In this document: one piece after another, positions 51,620 through 63,677 of the stretch | How positions within the stretch are numbered: position 1 is the first letter of the stretch | Layout of the letters: each line of letters begins with the position of its first letter | Assembly (NCBI RefSeq): GCF_964340395.1 | Contig: NC_135571.1 | Coordinates: 12,816,046 to 12,880,045, forward strand | Source: Glandiceps talaboti | Taxonomy: Eukaryota > Hemichordata > Enteropneusta > Spengelidae | Reading direction: 5' to 3' | Length of the DNA stretch: 64,000 nucleotides | The notes under the pieces: model-generated | What the model was told of the DNA's origin: nothing | Seen by the model: the letters and a program-made list of their open reading frames with translations, nothing else | The model's database searches: none | Program-made: the position numbers and the translations under genes

Positions 51620-52814
51620 TGTGTGTGTATTTGTGTTTGTACAAAAGTTTTCTTCAATACTACTTGTACTCCCAATTAATCTTGTTCATAATTAGCATCT
51701 TGATTTAAGTTTATAGTGTAAATAGAAGTCTTTACCTCCTTTCAGTTTGGCCATTTGTGGTGTTTTATAAGCACTATAAAACAGGAATTTGGTAATTGCT
51801 GTCATATTTTCGTATACACCATCCACTTTTGTCCATTCTGGCATATCAGCTGTACGGTTATCTACTCTCTGTTGAAACAAAAGAACCCCAAATAATTACA
51901 ACCCATAACACCAAAGTAAACTGTTTTCTGTATGCATCACAATCGTTTATAGCATCCACATCAAGTACAACCCATAACAGCTAAGTAAAGCCTTTCTGTA
52001 TGTACCACAATCATTTATAGCATCCATATCACGTATAACCCATAACAGCTAAGTAAAGCCTTTCTGTATGTACCACAATCATTTATAGCATCCATATCAA
52101 GTACAACCCATAACACCAAAGTAGAGCATTTTCTCTATGTACCACAACCATTTATAGCATCCATATCACGTACAACCCATAACAGCTAAGTAAAGCCTTT
52201 CTGTATGTACCACAATCATTTATAGCATCCATATCACGTACAACCCATAACACCAAAGTAGAGCATTTTCTCTATGTACCACAATCATTTATACAATCCA
52301 TATCAAGTACAACCCATAACACCAAAGTAAAGTGTTTTCTGTATGCACCACAATCATTTATACAATCCATATCAAGTACAACCCATAACACCAAAGTAAA
52401 GTGTTTTCTGTATGCACCACAATCATTTATACAATCCATATCAAGTACAACCCATAACACCAAAGTAAAGTGTTTTCTGTATGCACCACAATCATTTATA
52501 CAATCCATATCAAGTACAACCCATAACACCAAAGTAAAGTGTTTTCTGTATGCACCACAATCATTTATACAATCCATATCAAGTACAACCCATAACACCA
52601 AAGTAAAGTGTTTTCTGTACGCACCACAATCTAACTGACTGACCGACTGATTAATTGGTTGGGGGACTGATTGATTGAACAGTTCTATAATTATTCTTAA
52701 CTGTGATTGTCCAAACCCACATGTACATAGACACTATACTACATTTTATTTGAGATAATACAAATCATTAATGCAAAGAAAATTCTAACACACACACACA
52801 CACACACACACACA

Positions 52815-52853
<39 letters not shown>

Positions 52854-55800
52854 TATATAACAGATCATTGTCTTACCTCACAAGTGATAGGGTCCTCCAC
52901 ATATTCAATATCTTCAAATGTTAGATTGGTCTGTCCTGTTTGCTTACTCACATATTTCACAAAATCCTACAAAAAAATCAACAAGTTGCTGTAAAGATTT
53001 CCTAACTACTATTTTCTTAATTAAAGGGCCACAAGCTGAGCTTATACATTTTTGGGCAAGATTGCAATAAAGTGTTCTCCATGTAGATTGTAAGGATGGT
53101 GGCTAATTTGCATAGAACTCTACATATAAAACATGATAATTTGCATAATGATTGGCATATAATACATGCATGTCTTCAACATTGAAAAAGACTCTGACAT
53201 GCTTACATCTAACACATACACACACGGATTTTGTGATCAGTCATTTCTCTTCATGTGAAAGTGTTATCATAATTTTGTCATTCAAAGATTACTACTAAAG
53301 ATGAAGGATGCTAGAACACATTTAAAGCAGGCTGGCAACCTGCCAAGCATGGTGGCCTGGTTGGCGAGGACAGTTATAGCACTGTGATTCTCTATAGTTG
53401 GGGGAATACAGCACGGTAGAAACCTGCCAAGCATGGCAGCCTGGTTTGCATGGATGGTGTTAGCACCGTGCTTCTCTATAGTGGGGGGAATACAGCACAG
53501 CTGAAGCATGGTGGCCTGGGAGGTGAGGACGGTTACAGCACCGTGATTCTCTATAGTAGGGAGAACATTGCAATATACAACATAAAGTGTGGATACTTAC
53601 TGCGTACATCTTCACCATATTTTGATATTCTTCGCTGTCTTTGTATTCATCCAGTAACTTCTGCCATTCAGGACAATCATAAGTATACTGTCTTAATAAC
53701 TAAGATACAAAAAAAAGAGAATTACCAGAATCATTTTATGAAAAAGTATAATGATGAAAAAACATTTTACTGGAGTCCGTGTTATATATAGGAGTCTTAT
53801 GATAAGGCCTAATACAAAAAATAGTGTGGTTCCGATTTCGCTCAATTTTAGAATAGGTGGGGTAGGTGGATTTTTTATTTTATTTTATTACATATTTTTT
53901 TCATGTGTGAATGTCTAGTTCAGGTTTTCCATTGTTGTGATGTGCAGCCATTACAGATTGGAAGAATAGTTTTATATTGTCTTTTTAAGTTGATGTCAGT
54001 TTCCACATCCACTATTTCTTGTGAGAAAACTGCCATATTGCTTTATTTCACTGACTTACCATATCCTCATCCTTTGGGACAGTATGTACTGGAATGGGTT
54101 GCCATGGAAGCTGTTTAAACCACATCTCATCTCCCTGTGGTGGAAAGAGTCCAGCTAAGTTGGCCTGTGCTGACATGAGCGTTCTGTCAATATCACTGCT
54201 TCTGATGTATATATCAGTTGGTTGATACTTCGTATTATTCAACAATGTGGTGTTCTCCCGGTATATATACCGGAATCGAAGAAAGTCACCCAGGGAAAAT
54301 TGCTGCCTTGTTCCTGTCTGAGAGGATTAAAACAGAAATCCAGATATTAGCAAACTTAGATGGATACAAACTAACATAATTGTGGTAGACAAAACAAGTG
54401 GGTGATATTTACTATATTCAGACTAAAAGTGTGAGTTTCACTCTGAGCCAGCATAAAGTAGTAAAACTAATAAGCTGGATTTGGGACTCCATTCACACTG
54501 AATTTTTGTACCTGACACAGCTCACATACCAAAATCATCCTAATACTGAACAGCCTTCATTTGTTCCAATTATTTAGCAGCAACCCTGAACTTTAACCCT
54601 GGAACCCTCCTTATGTAGGAAACTAAATACATTTAAGTAATCAAAATGGAATTTTGTGTCAGACACAAAAGATAAGTCGACTCTAAAACCCCATTGTACC
54701 TGACCTAAATTTAACCGAACTCAGAGTCAACTCAACTAGCTAAGTGAGAATCCATTAATTGTTGGCTGGTTATGTGGATATACATTTGTAATCACCCCAG
54801 ACTTATTTCTGCCTTTAGTACACTTGTATTGATTACTGCTATCCACTTAAAGGACAAGTCTAGTCAGACTTATTTCTGCATTTAGTACACTTGTATTGAT
54901 TACTGCTATCAACTTAAAGGAAAAGTCCAGTCAGACTTATTTCTACCTTTAGTACACTTGTATTGATTACTGCTATCAACTTAAAGGAAAAGTCCAGTTA
55001 GACTTATTTCTACCTTTAGTACACTTGTATTGATTACTGCTATCAACTTAAAGTAAAAGTCCAGTCAGACTTATTTCTGTCTTTAGTACACTTGTATTGA
55101 TTACTGCTATCAACTAAAAGTAAAAGTCCAGTCAGACTTATTTCTGTCTTTAGTACACTTGTATTGATTACTACTATCAACTTAAAGTAAAAGTTCAGTC
55201 AGATTTATTTCTGTTTTTTATAGTACACTTGTATTGATTACTGCTACCAACTTACAATGTTACATAGATTTTGGGTCATAAATAACACCTGAATAACTTA
55301 ATTTATTCAACATTGTGGCCATTGTTTCACACACTGTAACATGTAACAACTTGCTGACAGGAAGCAACTTCTCATTTCAGTAACAATAAGTAATCACCAG
55401 GAATTATTATCAATGGTAACTTGTGGGAAGTCAAAAAGGGAAAAGATAAATAATTCAATGTCGAAAAATTACAAAGTTAAATTCTTTTAGTTAGGCCTCA
55501 ACCCCCCCCCCCCCCCCCCCCACCCACCACCACCACCACCACCACCACCACCACCACCACCACACCACCCCACTTTGGACATTACATACATGTAACTGCC
55601 CCAATAAACACTAACTTTATGAGGGACTGTGTTATTGGTTAGAATTTTGTGATTGATTAACAAAGATATGATGTTAATGACTGTGTGGATGGCTGTGGAT
55701 GAATTTTAAATTGTATCTCATGCATCTCAGGACTTCTAGAGTAAAGACTTTGACTATATACTGTGAGTGGAGGTGTAAATGGTAATGGTACCGCATACTA

Positions 55801-58168
55801 GACTAAATTCATCTTTATTGAACCTTTATCTTTGCATATAATGCAATCAAAACAGAACTTGGGGATGATAATTGCTCTCTGTATGTATCTAAACTCATGT
55901 AAAAATATTTAATCAAGAAAATTGTTTTTTAAAATACATGTATATATTTATAACCTTATTCTATTTTATTGCATTGTGCTTTAATATCTTTCTTACAATT
56001 ATGTACCCAAATAGAACTCAATTTTCATTATGCCATGGTTGTCATAAAGTTATATCTAATCTAATCTAATCTAATCTAATCTAATCTATATGCCACCAAT
56101 TCCCTGTGTTGATTTGGTAGATTGTAAATATCTATATATTCAAATGTTTAACTTTACAGTGGCTACACAGACCATAAAACACTCACTATATGTAGATGCC
56201 ATGGGGTCTATTCAAATGAAAACATGTACATACAGGTACAGGTATGTGCCATACAAGGACAATGCAGGCCAAATATTATAAGGTAACAGTGAATAAATAG
56301 TAACATTGGATTTTATTCAAACATTTGTTAGCCATCTAGATGCTACATGTGGCATTGAATCATCTCTTTACCCAGTCTAGCTCAGTGAGAAATCAGAAAT
56401 CTCAAAAGTTGTTCATGTGAATGAGTAAACTCCCAGTTGTTGCAATGGTGTACAGAGTAGCATCCTTACCTACAAATATACCATATTTTGACAACTGCCT
56501 GGAATAAACACTAATTTATCATTGGGCAGAATTCTGTGGGGCATTTCACCTTAACAACGACATGATTGTTATTATGTTAATGACTGTGGGTAGCAGTGTT
56601 TTTGCTAAGGTTTGGGAACCCCGGTAACAGAAAGGGGGAAAGAGGTAAAAGTGGTAGTGCTTCCCATGCAATGTATCATAATTTTGGTGGGGAACCCCGG
56701 TAGATTTTACCTACTTACCGCCCTTAAATAAAACACTGGGTAGTCTAGTTCCTATACAGTATCGTTACCACTAAACGTCCACTCACAATTCCCAACTGTG
56801 ATTTAGAAACCACAGTTGGCATCCAGACGAGACTGTGGGTGACTTCGTTTAAATGTGAAATTTCATCTGAGCCTCTCACTAAGATAGATGTAAATAATCT
56901 AGTCATATACAAGTTATGATCATCTCAACTGTCTAGTCAAATGGATTTCTCTAGCACCGAATTCTGTTTTTACCACCAACAGCTTTAGACTTTGTTTATG
57001 TTATTGGAGTGGTGATATAAACGTAATTATGTTATTGTGTGCTTATGTCACTGGAGGTTGAGTTTGTAGTAAACATTGAGCAATGAAGTAACCAATTACA
57101 ACCACCTGTCAGTGTGTGATGGATTACTACTGACATGCACTGTTCATCTCTTCCCCAGCAGTAGATTTAGCTAGATTTTCGATTGAATTTGTCCATTTGA
57201 CTAGATGTTAGGAAGAGATCAGTGAGAACGACTACATGTATAGTAACTAGACTCGACATAAAGAGAGATCTTGAGATTTGAATTGCTACGGATTGCGCTA
57301 GACTAATTTGTTACTCACTGTTGTTAATTGTCCAAGTCCTCGTGGCCAGGACTCTTCTTTGATTGGATCAGTGGGGTATATATAGAATGGTGACCTGGCG
57401 CCATGACGATAAATCTACAAATCAAAGAAACAAAATATTTCTCAGACATATTAGTCTCATACACAAGACAAAATTTTTGCACTGATGCACTAACACTTGG
57501 CATTACATCTTGGATGTCACAGTCCTAGTAAAAAAGTTGGTTGGTTTCAGGATAATAAGACCCCCCCCCCCCACGTCTGTAATTACGGAAGGCTCCCTGA
57601 TATCGTTTTGTATATCTCCAGTAACATCTTATTCCATGGTCGATGCAAGGATAATTTTGATAGTTATATTTAAGTCATGTGTGTTATAAATCAAATTCAA
57701 AGCCCACATGAACCGGTGTAGTACACATATATAATACATGTTGTGATAAAATTGAGAAGCGTGACTAGTTTACTAATACCACAGTCACTTGTGGGCTAAC
57801 ATTCTATTCAAGGATATGGTTATAATATACAAAATAATAGGTATTTATGAATATTGAAAAAATATCGTCACTGGTGTTTAAGCAGATGCAACTAATAATA
57901 TAACGCCATTACTTTGACTATCCTTGAATAGAATATTAAACCCACAAGTGCCTGTGATTAGTATAGGACTCGAGGTATTGCCACTCCTCTAGTTCTACTA
58001 ACTTCTATGCTACGACTTTCTTTTGACTTTCAAACGTGCTGACGATAAAACCGTGCTTACCAGATTCACCATCTCAAGTTTTCGGACTGCATTGCTGTCG
58101 GTGATCGTTGTAGTCACAGAAATAATTGCGGTCACGAAGAGAACTACCTGCATTGCTGACGTCGCCAT
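47736..58168 (-). CDS. ACP2: Histidine acid phosphatase, type I membrane, lysosomal acid phosphatase-like (10 exons)
   Basis: Exons (minus): 58168-58061, 57414-57319, 54317-54060, 53699-53601, 52966-52877, 51868-51736, 50777-50680, 50211-50105, 49383-49187, 47857-47736. All phases agree, giving 435 residues, close to vertebrate ACP2. Residues 1-27 are a signal peptide. RHGARSP at 39-45 holds the phosphohistidine nucleophile His40. R107 in [12 protein letters not shown] and H295-D296 (SAHDS) complete the catalytic set of histidine acid phosphatases. These hydrolyse phosphomonoesters at acid pH in the lysosome or outside the cell. Many N-glycosylation sequons and the C-terminal Cys cluster ([13 protein letters not shown]) fit the family. 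Residues 396-417 are a membrane span, followed by an 18-residue tail. The tail contains [12 protein letters not shown] but no canonical YxxPhi lysosomal signal, so sorting may differ from mammals. The symbol is by similarity; ACP3/ACP4-type relatives cannot be excluded. Introns carry several minisatellites. Confidence 0.93.
48588..48930. repeat. 32-bp minisatellite, ~11 units (phosphatase intron 9)
   Basis: Unit CTCAAGAGCATAGCCCAATG followed by GCCTAGAACCAA, essentially invariant. It passes into a degenerate CCCAATGGC-based array to 49,145. Confidence 0.95.
48930..49145. repeat. Degenerate CCCAATGGC-based array
   Basis: Diverged 15-48-bp units of CCCAATGGCC, including a 45-bp duplication with GCCAAGCTGTGGCGTCCAAC. 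It is probably the older part of the neighbouring array. Confidence 0.85.
51568..51642. repeat. (GT)n microsatellite (phosphatase intron 6)
   Basis: GT run with a TATG interruption. A (CA)n run in intron 5 lies at 52,791-52,850. Confidence 0.96.
51888..52632 (-). repeat. 69-bp satellite family, locus 3 (in phosphatase intron 5)
   Basis: About ten units in inverse orientation. The last five (about 52,280-52,620) are almost identical, indicating recent expansion. Confidence 0.93.
53330..53560. repeat. ~90-bp imperfect tandem repeat (phosphatase intron 4)
   Basis: Three units with AAGCATGGTGGCCTGG and GATTCTCTATAGTTGGGG. Confidence 0.75.
53824..54040. mobile_element. Partial TTGTGTGGTTCC element in phosphatase intron 3
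   Basis: Begins TGTGGTTCCGATTTCGCTCA and ends about 20 bp from the edge of exon 3. This compact intron (360 bp) is therefore largely transposon. Confidence 0.65.
54790..55250. repeat. 67-bp minisatellite, ~7 units (phosphatase intron 2)
   Basis: Unit core GACTTATTTCTGCCTTTAGT followed by ACACTTGTATTGATTACTGC. Confidence 0.95.
55570..55795. repeat. ~230-bp dispersed element, copy 2 (in phosphatase intron 2)
   Basis: Inverse of 18,965-19,192, preceded by a poly-C/(CAC)n tract at 55,502-55,563. Confidence 0.75.
56741..57254. mobile_element. Related TAGTCTAGTTCC element in phosphatase intron 2
   Basis: Left end TAGTCTAGTTCCTATACAGT, right end ACTAGACTC. The inner GATGGATTACTACTGACATG matches the 19,292-19,674 element. 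A lone terminus, GTATAGGAACTAGACTA, also occurs at 63,382-63,398. Confidence 0.6.
57771..57963. mobile_element. 193-bp palindromic MITE (phosphatase intron 1)
   Basis: TACTAATACCACAGTCACTT...TCTATTCAAGGATA is mirrored by TATCCTTGAATAGA...GCCTGTGATTAGTA; arms about 45 bp. A half copy lies at 59,150-59,195. Confidence 0.8.
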
Positions 58169-58784
58169 GCTGCCTGGAAAACTGATAGTAAGTTATGGGG
58201 GTCATACCCTCTAAGACGGTGATGATTGTAATTATGTGGAAGCGGATATGCCATTGACACGACAATGACCCGGGGGGACAATGTATGACCTAGTCTATCA
58301 GCTAGCCCTCGGATGTTCTTCCGATAAAATACGACACACAGCCGAACAACGCTATCGAGGATGGAACGCGCGCTTTATGATTGTGGATTTTTCCCCCGCA
58401 AGCCTCTCAGAGTAAAAAAAAATGTCGAAAAATGCAAACATACATTTACATTGTCACTGAAAAAAAGAAAGATGGAATTTTATTTAAACGGACAGCTTGC
58501 GAAAACATGGAATGCATGTATTGAGGATCGAAATGTAGGCATAAATTATCAGAAATTACGTACCAAAATGTATGAATAAATTATCATAAATTAATCGTCA
58601 TTCACAGTTTCATTGTGACTAGTTAAAGAATATGTAAATCTTTTTCCCCTCAAAATTAAAAGCGTCCGGAAGCGCAACCACTGTATTCGTGACAGGTATT
58701 ATGTCTGGGGTATTATGTTGGTCAAGTGTTAAGAATGAAATTGTAATATAGTGTAGGCCTACATATAAGTACGTGTACATTTAC

Positions 58785-59088
58785 CTTGAGTATTATAATA
58801 CACAAACACGAGTGTACAACGACGTCGTAAACCATATACCTCTGTACGATATCGTCTGCCTTGAGAGAATACGGTAGACCAAATCCATAGACTCTCCACT
58901 AGTCCTGCTTGCATACGGAGGAATTCGGGACTCGATTCTGACAATTGTCCCTCCCCAGTCAGTAATACAGACTCGTGCACCGTCATGTAAGCAGGACTAT
59001 TAAACTCTCCACCAACAGGTCTATGGGTAGAAACTGAAACTAAAAAAGTGACCTTTCTCTTGTCCGAAACAGTCACCGGTAACGGCAT
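58785..59088 (-). CDS. Possible upstream exon 5' of the acid phosphatase gene
   Basis: An ATG (AAAAATGCCG context) opens 101 codons that end at a GTAAAT donor in phase 1. The acid phosphatase start codon is itself preceded, 5 nt upstream, by an acceptor-like TTTTCCAG (exon would begin at 58,173). Joining the two keeps the reading frame. That would put about 100 residues in front of the phosphatase signal peptide, which is odd for a secretory protein. The stretch may instead be 5' UTR or another gene. The peptide (starts MPLPVTVSDKRK, contains LVESLWIWSTVFSQGRRY) was not recognised. Confidence 0.28.
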
Positions 59089-59329
59089 TTTTTGAATATC
59101 GTAAATACCATAATTATGTTGTATTATGATAATTCTAGACTAGAATATCACCATCCTGGAATAGAATATTAGCTCAAAAGTGACTGTGGGGTAGACCCAT
59201 GGATAAGGAATTTCTGAAGTTGGAGTCGCTCTTACTTGCTATACCTGGACGACGTCGAACATTACATCGACATTTACTTGACAATTTATAAGAATTTTTA
59301 AAAGATAATTTAACTCGAAGCAAACAGAC

Positions 59330-59501
59330 AGACGGAAAGACAGACAGACAGAGATAGACATACAGACAGGGACAGACAGACATACATACATACATACATA
59401 CATACATACATACATACATACATACATACATACAGACAGACATGCAGACGGACGGACGAACAGACAGACAGACAGACAGACAGACATGCAGACAGACATG
59501 C

Positions 59502-59546
<45 letters not shown>
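59330..59546. repeat. (CAGA)n/(CATA)n compound microsatellite
   Basis: GACA, CATA, GACA blocks with CATGCAGA interruptions. Confidence 0.96.
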
Positions 59547-59547
<1 letters not shown>

Positions 59548-59861
59548 TCAGAGATGGCATCTTCAAGCCAGGAAAGAAACATATGTACAACAATAAGTAT
59601 ATGTACATGTATTTATATATTTAATAACACCACTATGTATGTATGTATACTGTAACACCTGATGTATGGACGGTTTTAATACAAGTTATTACACAAAGTA
59701 TATTTACAAAATCCACACTTAGAAAAAACAAAAAACAAATAATATTCTGTGAAAAGTAGACGGTATTTTTAAAAGTGTAAGCTTATATGTGTAAATGATC
59801 TTGAGTTTTGTAAGTATTTGAGAGTGACTTGTAATATAGATACATTGTAAATAGCTGCTGT

Positions 59862-59970
59862 AACCTTAGACTGTAAGATTAAGAGACACATCGTGTTGTT
59901 CCGCCCTCACCGGCCTCCGATGTGTGAGGGCGACCAGCCTAGTCACGGCGTGCCTTACCAGTCAAGCGCG
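59862..59970. mobile_element. Family C palindromic MITE (inverse orientation)
   Basis: CTTAGACTGTAAGAT, GTTCCGCCCTCACCGGCCTC and GATGTGTGAGGGCGACC, ending CACGGCGTGCCTTACC. Confidence 0.7.
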
Positions 59971-60082
59971 ATATATGCAGAAAAACAAAGTCTGATCAAG
60001 TTCAACATCTTCTAAACTCGTCACACTCTTTGGCTTTTGATTATCATCAACTTAAATTCTGTCTCTAATAACTCGTTGGAGG

Positions 60083-60382
60083 CTATGGGTTCCCAATACC
60101 CTTCTTGTCCTCCTGGACAATTTCAGAGGTATTCTCCGTACAGACTAAAAATACCACCTCAGAACACTGTCGCAAATAGTTGTCTGTGATGTCACCAAAA
60201 GAACGTTTGGTGAGTAATCCTTCCATTCTCGCAAACCAGTTATTATTTCTACCACTACACTTCGAAATAAAAGTAGGAACCGGCTTGTTAAGAACGGTGC
60301 CGTAAAATGGTCGTGGTTTGCGACGATGAATCCTTCTAACATGACCTAAAGTTTTTATCTGGGTATTTGGTATCCATGGTAT
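60083..60382 (-). CDS. Possible terminal exon or coding remnant, unrecognised
   Basis: About 100 open codons ending at a TAG, with protein-like composition (LGHVRRIHRRKPRPFYG, SGRNNNWFARMEGLL, SFGDITDNYLRQCSEV). A weak acceptor (TTACGTCACAAAG) precedes it at 60,383. No upstream exon or family was found. The ORF continues further upstream into AT-rich sequence. Confidence 0.22.
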   Translation of the reverse strand: MPWIPNTQIKTLGHVRRIHRRKPRPFYGTVLNKPVPTFISKCSGRNNNWFARMEGLLTKRSFGDITDNYLRQCSEVVFLVCTENTSEIVQEDKKGIGNP

Positions 60383-60848
60383 CTTTGTGACGTAACAACA
60401 AACAAATTTAATACACAAATACACATTAGTAAATGAAAATACCAAAAACACATAAATTGCTATGAATATCTATATCTATACTATGTATATATAAATCTGT
60501 ATACTATAAAACAATGCACCACTATGTGTTTGATTACTCTGCCATGTCTATGACACTAATAATTAACATAATATAGGCATCATGTGACCTATTCAACCAA
60601 TCAGCTTAGACGACTGGCTGTATCCATGAAAAGTACTGAATTTGACCAGAGGGATTTGACTGTGTGACGAGATCTAGACCACTTGGCAGGTAGACATATT
60701 TCAGCCTGCGGGGGCTACACCTCTACACACAGCTAGTACCTACATCACATATAACTGTACATGACATTTTGAATTACAGACTAGACAAGTAGCTGCATTG
60801 CTAACAGTTGAACACAAACCGTATCCTGAATATTTAGATTCAATATTA

Positions 60849-61858
60849 TTATACCAGTATATTGTTGGCGTATATCGAGAAATCTGATTGGTCTAGACAT
60901 CAAACTAGTACGTCTAATTAAAACGCGTGATAATTAACAGTTGGCACGCGTCCAAGATTTTGATGTTTACAAACTACTTTGGCATTCAATGTTTGTCGTC
61001 TGCTCCGAACATTGCAGTCTGCTCAGTCTGCAGCGATAGTGAACTCAGCGAATTGTCAGAGGAAGAATTTCTCAAACGAGACTGAGTAGTTTATGGGAAA
61101 TTATGAGGGAAATTTCGAAAGCAGCCGAGTTATTGCGTATTTTGTACAAATCATCGCCTATACACGTACTACTACTAAGGTCAAGGCATGCACGGTTCTG
61201 GACTCCGCAGCTGCAGACGCGGAAAAGGGTACGTATTGTATGTGTATATGTCATAAATTGAACTTGATGAGCAAGTTATAAAGTGCAAGAACACACAATG
61301 ACAGACTTACCATTATTTAAATAAGAAACTTGTATGGAATCCTGTCCTAGTATCAGTCATCAATCCGAGTAGGAAATCCACAAACCAGAATGGCAGAAAG
61401 TCTAAAAACGTAACTCCCATAAAATACATGTAAACAAACTGCTGCCTGGCTTTGGAAATATACGCTACGGGGTTTCGACACGTCATCTCCCGGACGTGTC
61501 GACGAAACCCCGTACCTTATACTTCCCTACCTGCTGCCATATATCTCCTCACACGTCACGCCACCGAGTCGCGATGCATGCCGCAGAGCTTGCCGTATAC
61601 ACGCCGTTTCAAGTAATACCTTAAGTTAAACAGGTGATTTTATGAATAACTGTCCCAATCAATGTACAGATTATCCCTAGAACCAAGCAGGAGATAAAAA
61701 ATAAACCCAACCACTGCATGACACACAGCGTTTATGGTCATATCTTGAAAGCAGCTTTATTGTTATGCAAATTATTCGGGGGGGGGGGGGGGCAACCGAG
61801 ACCATAAATTGTTAGTTCTTCTCTTCTTTCTGATTTTTTTTTCAATATACTGGTATAA
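60849..61858. mobile_element. 1.0-kb TIR element (TTATACCAGTATATTG)
   Basis: Perfect 16-bp TIRs: TTATACCAGTATATTG (60,849-60,864) and CAATATACTGGTATAA (61,843-61,858). TCTGATTGGTCTAGA is 35 bp inside, as in the 42,817 element. It includes a short acidic ORF and an inner hairpin (61,468-61,513, CGGGGTTTCGACACGTC and inverse). Confidence 0.78.
60963..61085 (+). CDS. Short ORF inside a TIR element
   Basis: A 40-residue ORF with Cys-rich and acidic parts (IAVCSVCSDSELSELSEEE). It lies about 115 bp inside the left TIR of the 60,849-61,858 element, so it could be the start of a lost transposon-encoded protein. There is no recognisable domain. Confidence 0.2.
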   Translation: MFTNYFGIQCLSSAPNIAVCSVCSDSELSELSEEEFLKRD

Positions 61859-61868
61859 CATAATAATC

Positions 61869-62008
61869 GATAAACCACCCTTGAGGATGGCACACCAGTC
61901 GGTTTTGACCAGTGAACTCAATATATGCACTCGTTATCGCTCGTGCATGTATTTCGTTCACTGGTCAAAATATCTCGATATACCATCCCCAGGGGATGGT
62001 TTGTCGTT
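61869..62008. repeat. ~140-bp imperfect hairpin next to the 1.0-kb TIR element
   Basis: Arms pair TAAACCACCCTTGAGGATGG with CCATCCCCAGGGGATGGTTT and GGTTTTGACCAGTGAAC with GTTCACTGGTCAAAA. The GCACTCG...CGTGCA loop region is also inverted. Confidence 0.78.
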
Positions 62009-62342
62009 GTCGTAAGTCCAACTATGGTTCCTAAAAATGTAATGATAATCTGATGGTTGTAGCTGTGAAATATATGGCGCCCTCACTTTCTTTTTGTTTT
62101 GGTCCTTTGTTTTTACTGATTATATATACATTTCTTTTGACTGCTGTCTGGCATAACCACCTGTTTGATACTTTAGCCATCTTATGAATACCAAGTTTTA
62201 TACCGGATTTGTGTCTTCGTGGCAGTCCACAATTGTCTTTGGAGCAGTCCATAATTGTCTCTACTGCAGTCTAAATACAGTTGTCAACGTAATATCCTGG
62301 GCTCCTAATTTGGAAAAAATTGCTGAGACAACAAATCTGTAG

Positions 62343-62444
62343 CTAAATGGACATGCTATCCGACGTAGCACTGCAAAACAAAAAACAAGAAATAATGTAC
62401 ATCACTTATTTTCAAACTCTTCCATTGAACCAGCACACTATACT

Positions 62445-62498
<54 letters not shown>

Positions 62499-62854
62499 TA
62501 GATAGATAGATAGATATACATGCTTTACTAACTACATATAACTACATATTGTACGTACGTAATACATACACATAATATATGCAAGCATGCAGGTAGGCAG
62601 AAGCACGCATACATACATGCATACATACATACATACATACATACATACATACATACATACATACATACATACACACACATACATACATACATACATACAT
62701 ACATACACACACACGTACGTACATACATACATACATACATACACACACACGTACGTACGTACATACATACATACATACATACATACATACATACATACAC
62801 ACATACACACACATACATACATACATACATACATACATACATACATACATACAT

Positions 62855-62916
<62 letters not shown>

Positions 62917-63677
62917 TCCTTCTACCTGGACAGTGTCGGATGATACAAAATTTGTTGAGTCTTAATATCTGTAACCTAACGATTATAACTTCTTAGCAGA
63001 AATGGCGTGAATTGTTGGACTGTGTTTTATTTTTTCATAATTATATATATGTTTCAGACATACTTACTATTTGTCTTCTGTCCAAGCTTTTTGTATATTA
63101 GTAAATCTCGCCAATGACAGACTTCTTTGTGATGGATCAGAACATAACCTCGTCATAATCAAGCATATTGTCACTGCCAAAAATGCAACAATAGCTACAG
63201 TAAGGCCGATAATTAGCCCCGTGTTAACGTTGTTTGTACTCTCTTCATTCTCATCTTCATATGAACTGGTGGTGTTGTCATAGGGTTCGTCAGGCTTTGC
63301 TTGGCCTACAAGAATATTGAAGTATATGTTAGTATAGTGTGGATGCCAATTTGTGAGTCGACGTTTAATGGTAACGATACTGTATAGGAACTAGACTAAT
63401 GTTAGTATTAATACATGTATAAACATGTAACCATGGTCACGGAATGATAATGGAAGTAAATATATACAAACTCCTATTAGATATGGTACACAGTCCAGGA
63501 CGTATGTAAACAATGGGGAGGGGAGGGGGGGGGGGTTGTTATTACATAAATGCATACCGCAACCTGTGTCTTCATCTGTGTTATCACCACAATGGTTATG
63601 TCCATCACATACCAGGTAATCAGCTATGCAGCGATCATTTCGACATTGAAAGTCACCAGTTTCACAGCCAAGTGGGT
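62343..63677 (-). CDS. LDL-receptor class A membrane protein, 3' part (3 exons visible)
   Basis: Exons 63677-63558, 63305-63068 and 62370-62343 (minus). The first is a phase 1-1 exon encoding one LDLa module: six Cys in the usual order and a calcium-site pattern CDGHNHCGDNTDED. The second encodes an acidic stalk (SSYEDENEES), a membrane span of about 25 residues (TGLIIGLTVAIVAFLAV and onward) and a basic/Ser-rich cytoplasmic tail. A GTAAGT donor overlaps an in-frame TAG. A 28-nt last exon after a strong polypyrimidine tract and TTTTGCAG restores the frame and ends ATSDSMSI-stop. The 5' part, probably with more extracellular modules, lies beyond the right edge. LDLa proteins bind ligands such as lipoproteins or proteases. 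The ligand is unknown here. The C-terminal M-S-I could be a class II PDZ ligand. Confidence 0.82.
62440..62515. repeat. (GACA)n-(GATA)n microsatellite (LDLa gene 3' flank of last exon)
   Basis: GACA changes to GATA near 62,498. It lies in the last intron. Confidence 0.97.
62600..62915. repeat. (CATA)n/(CACA)n/(CGTA) compound microsatellite (LDLa gene last intron)
   Basis: About 315 bp, sixth CATA/TATG-type locus of the window. Confidence 0.98.

Noticed and set aside
58361-58579. 72-codon plus-strand ORF upstream of the phosphatase
   Set aside because: Basic, low-information peptide with no domain, no splice context and position in the likely promoter region of the minus-strand gene.
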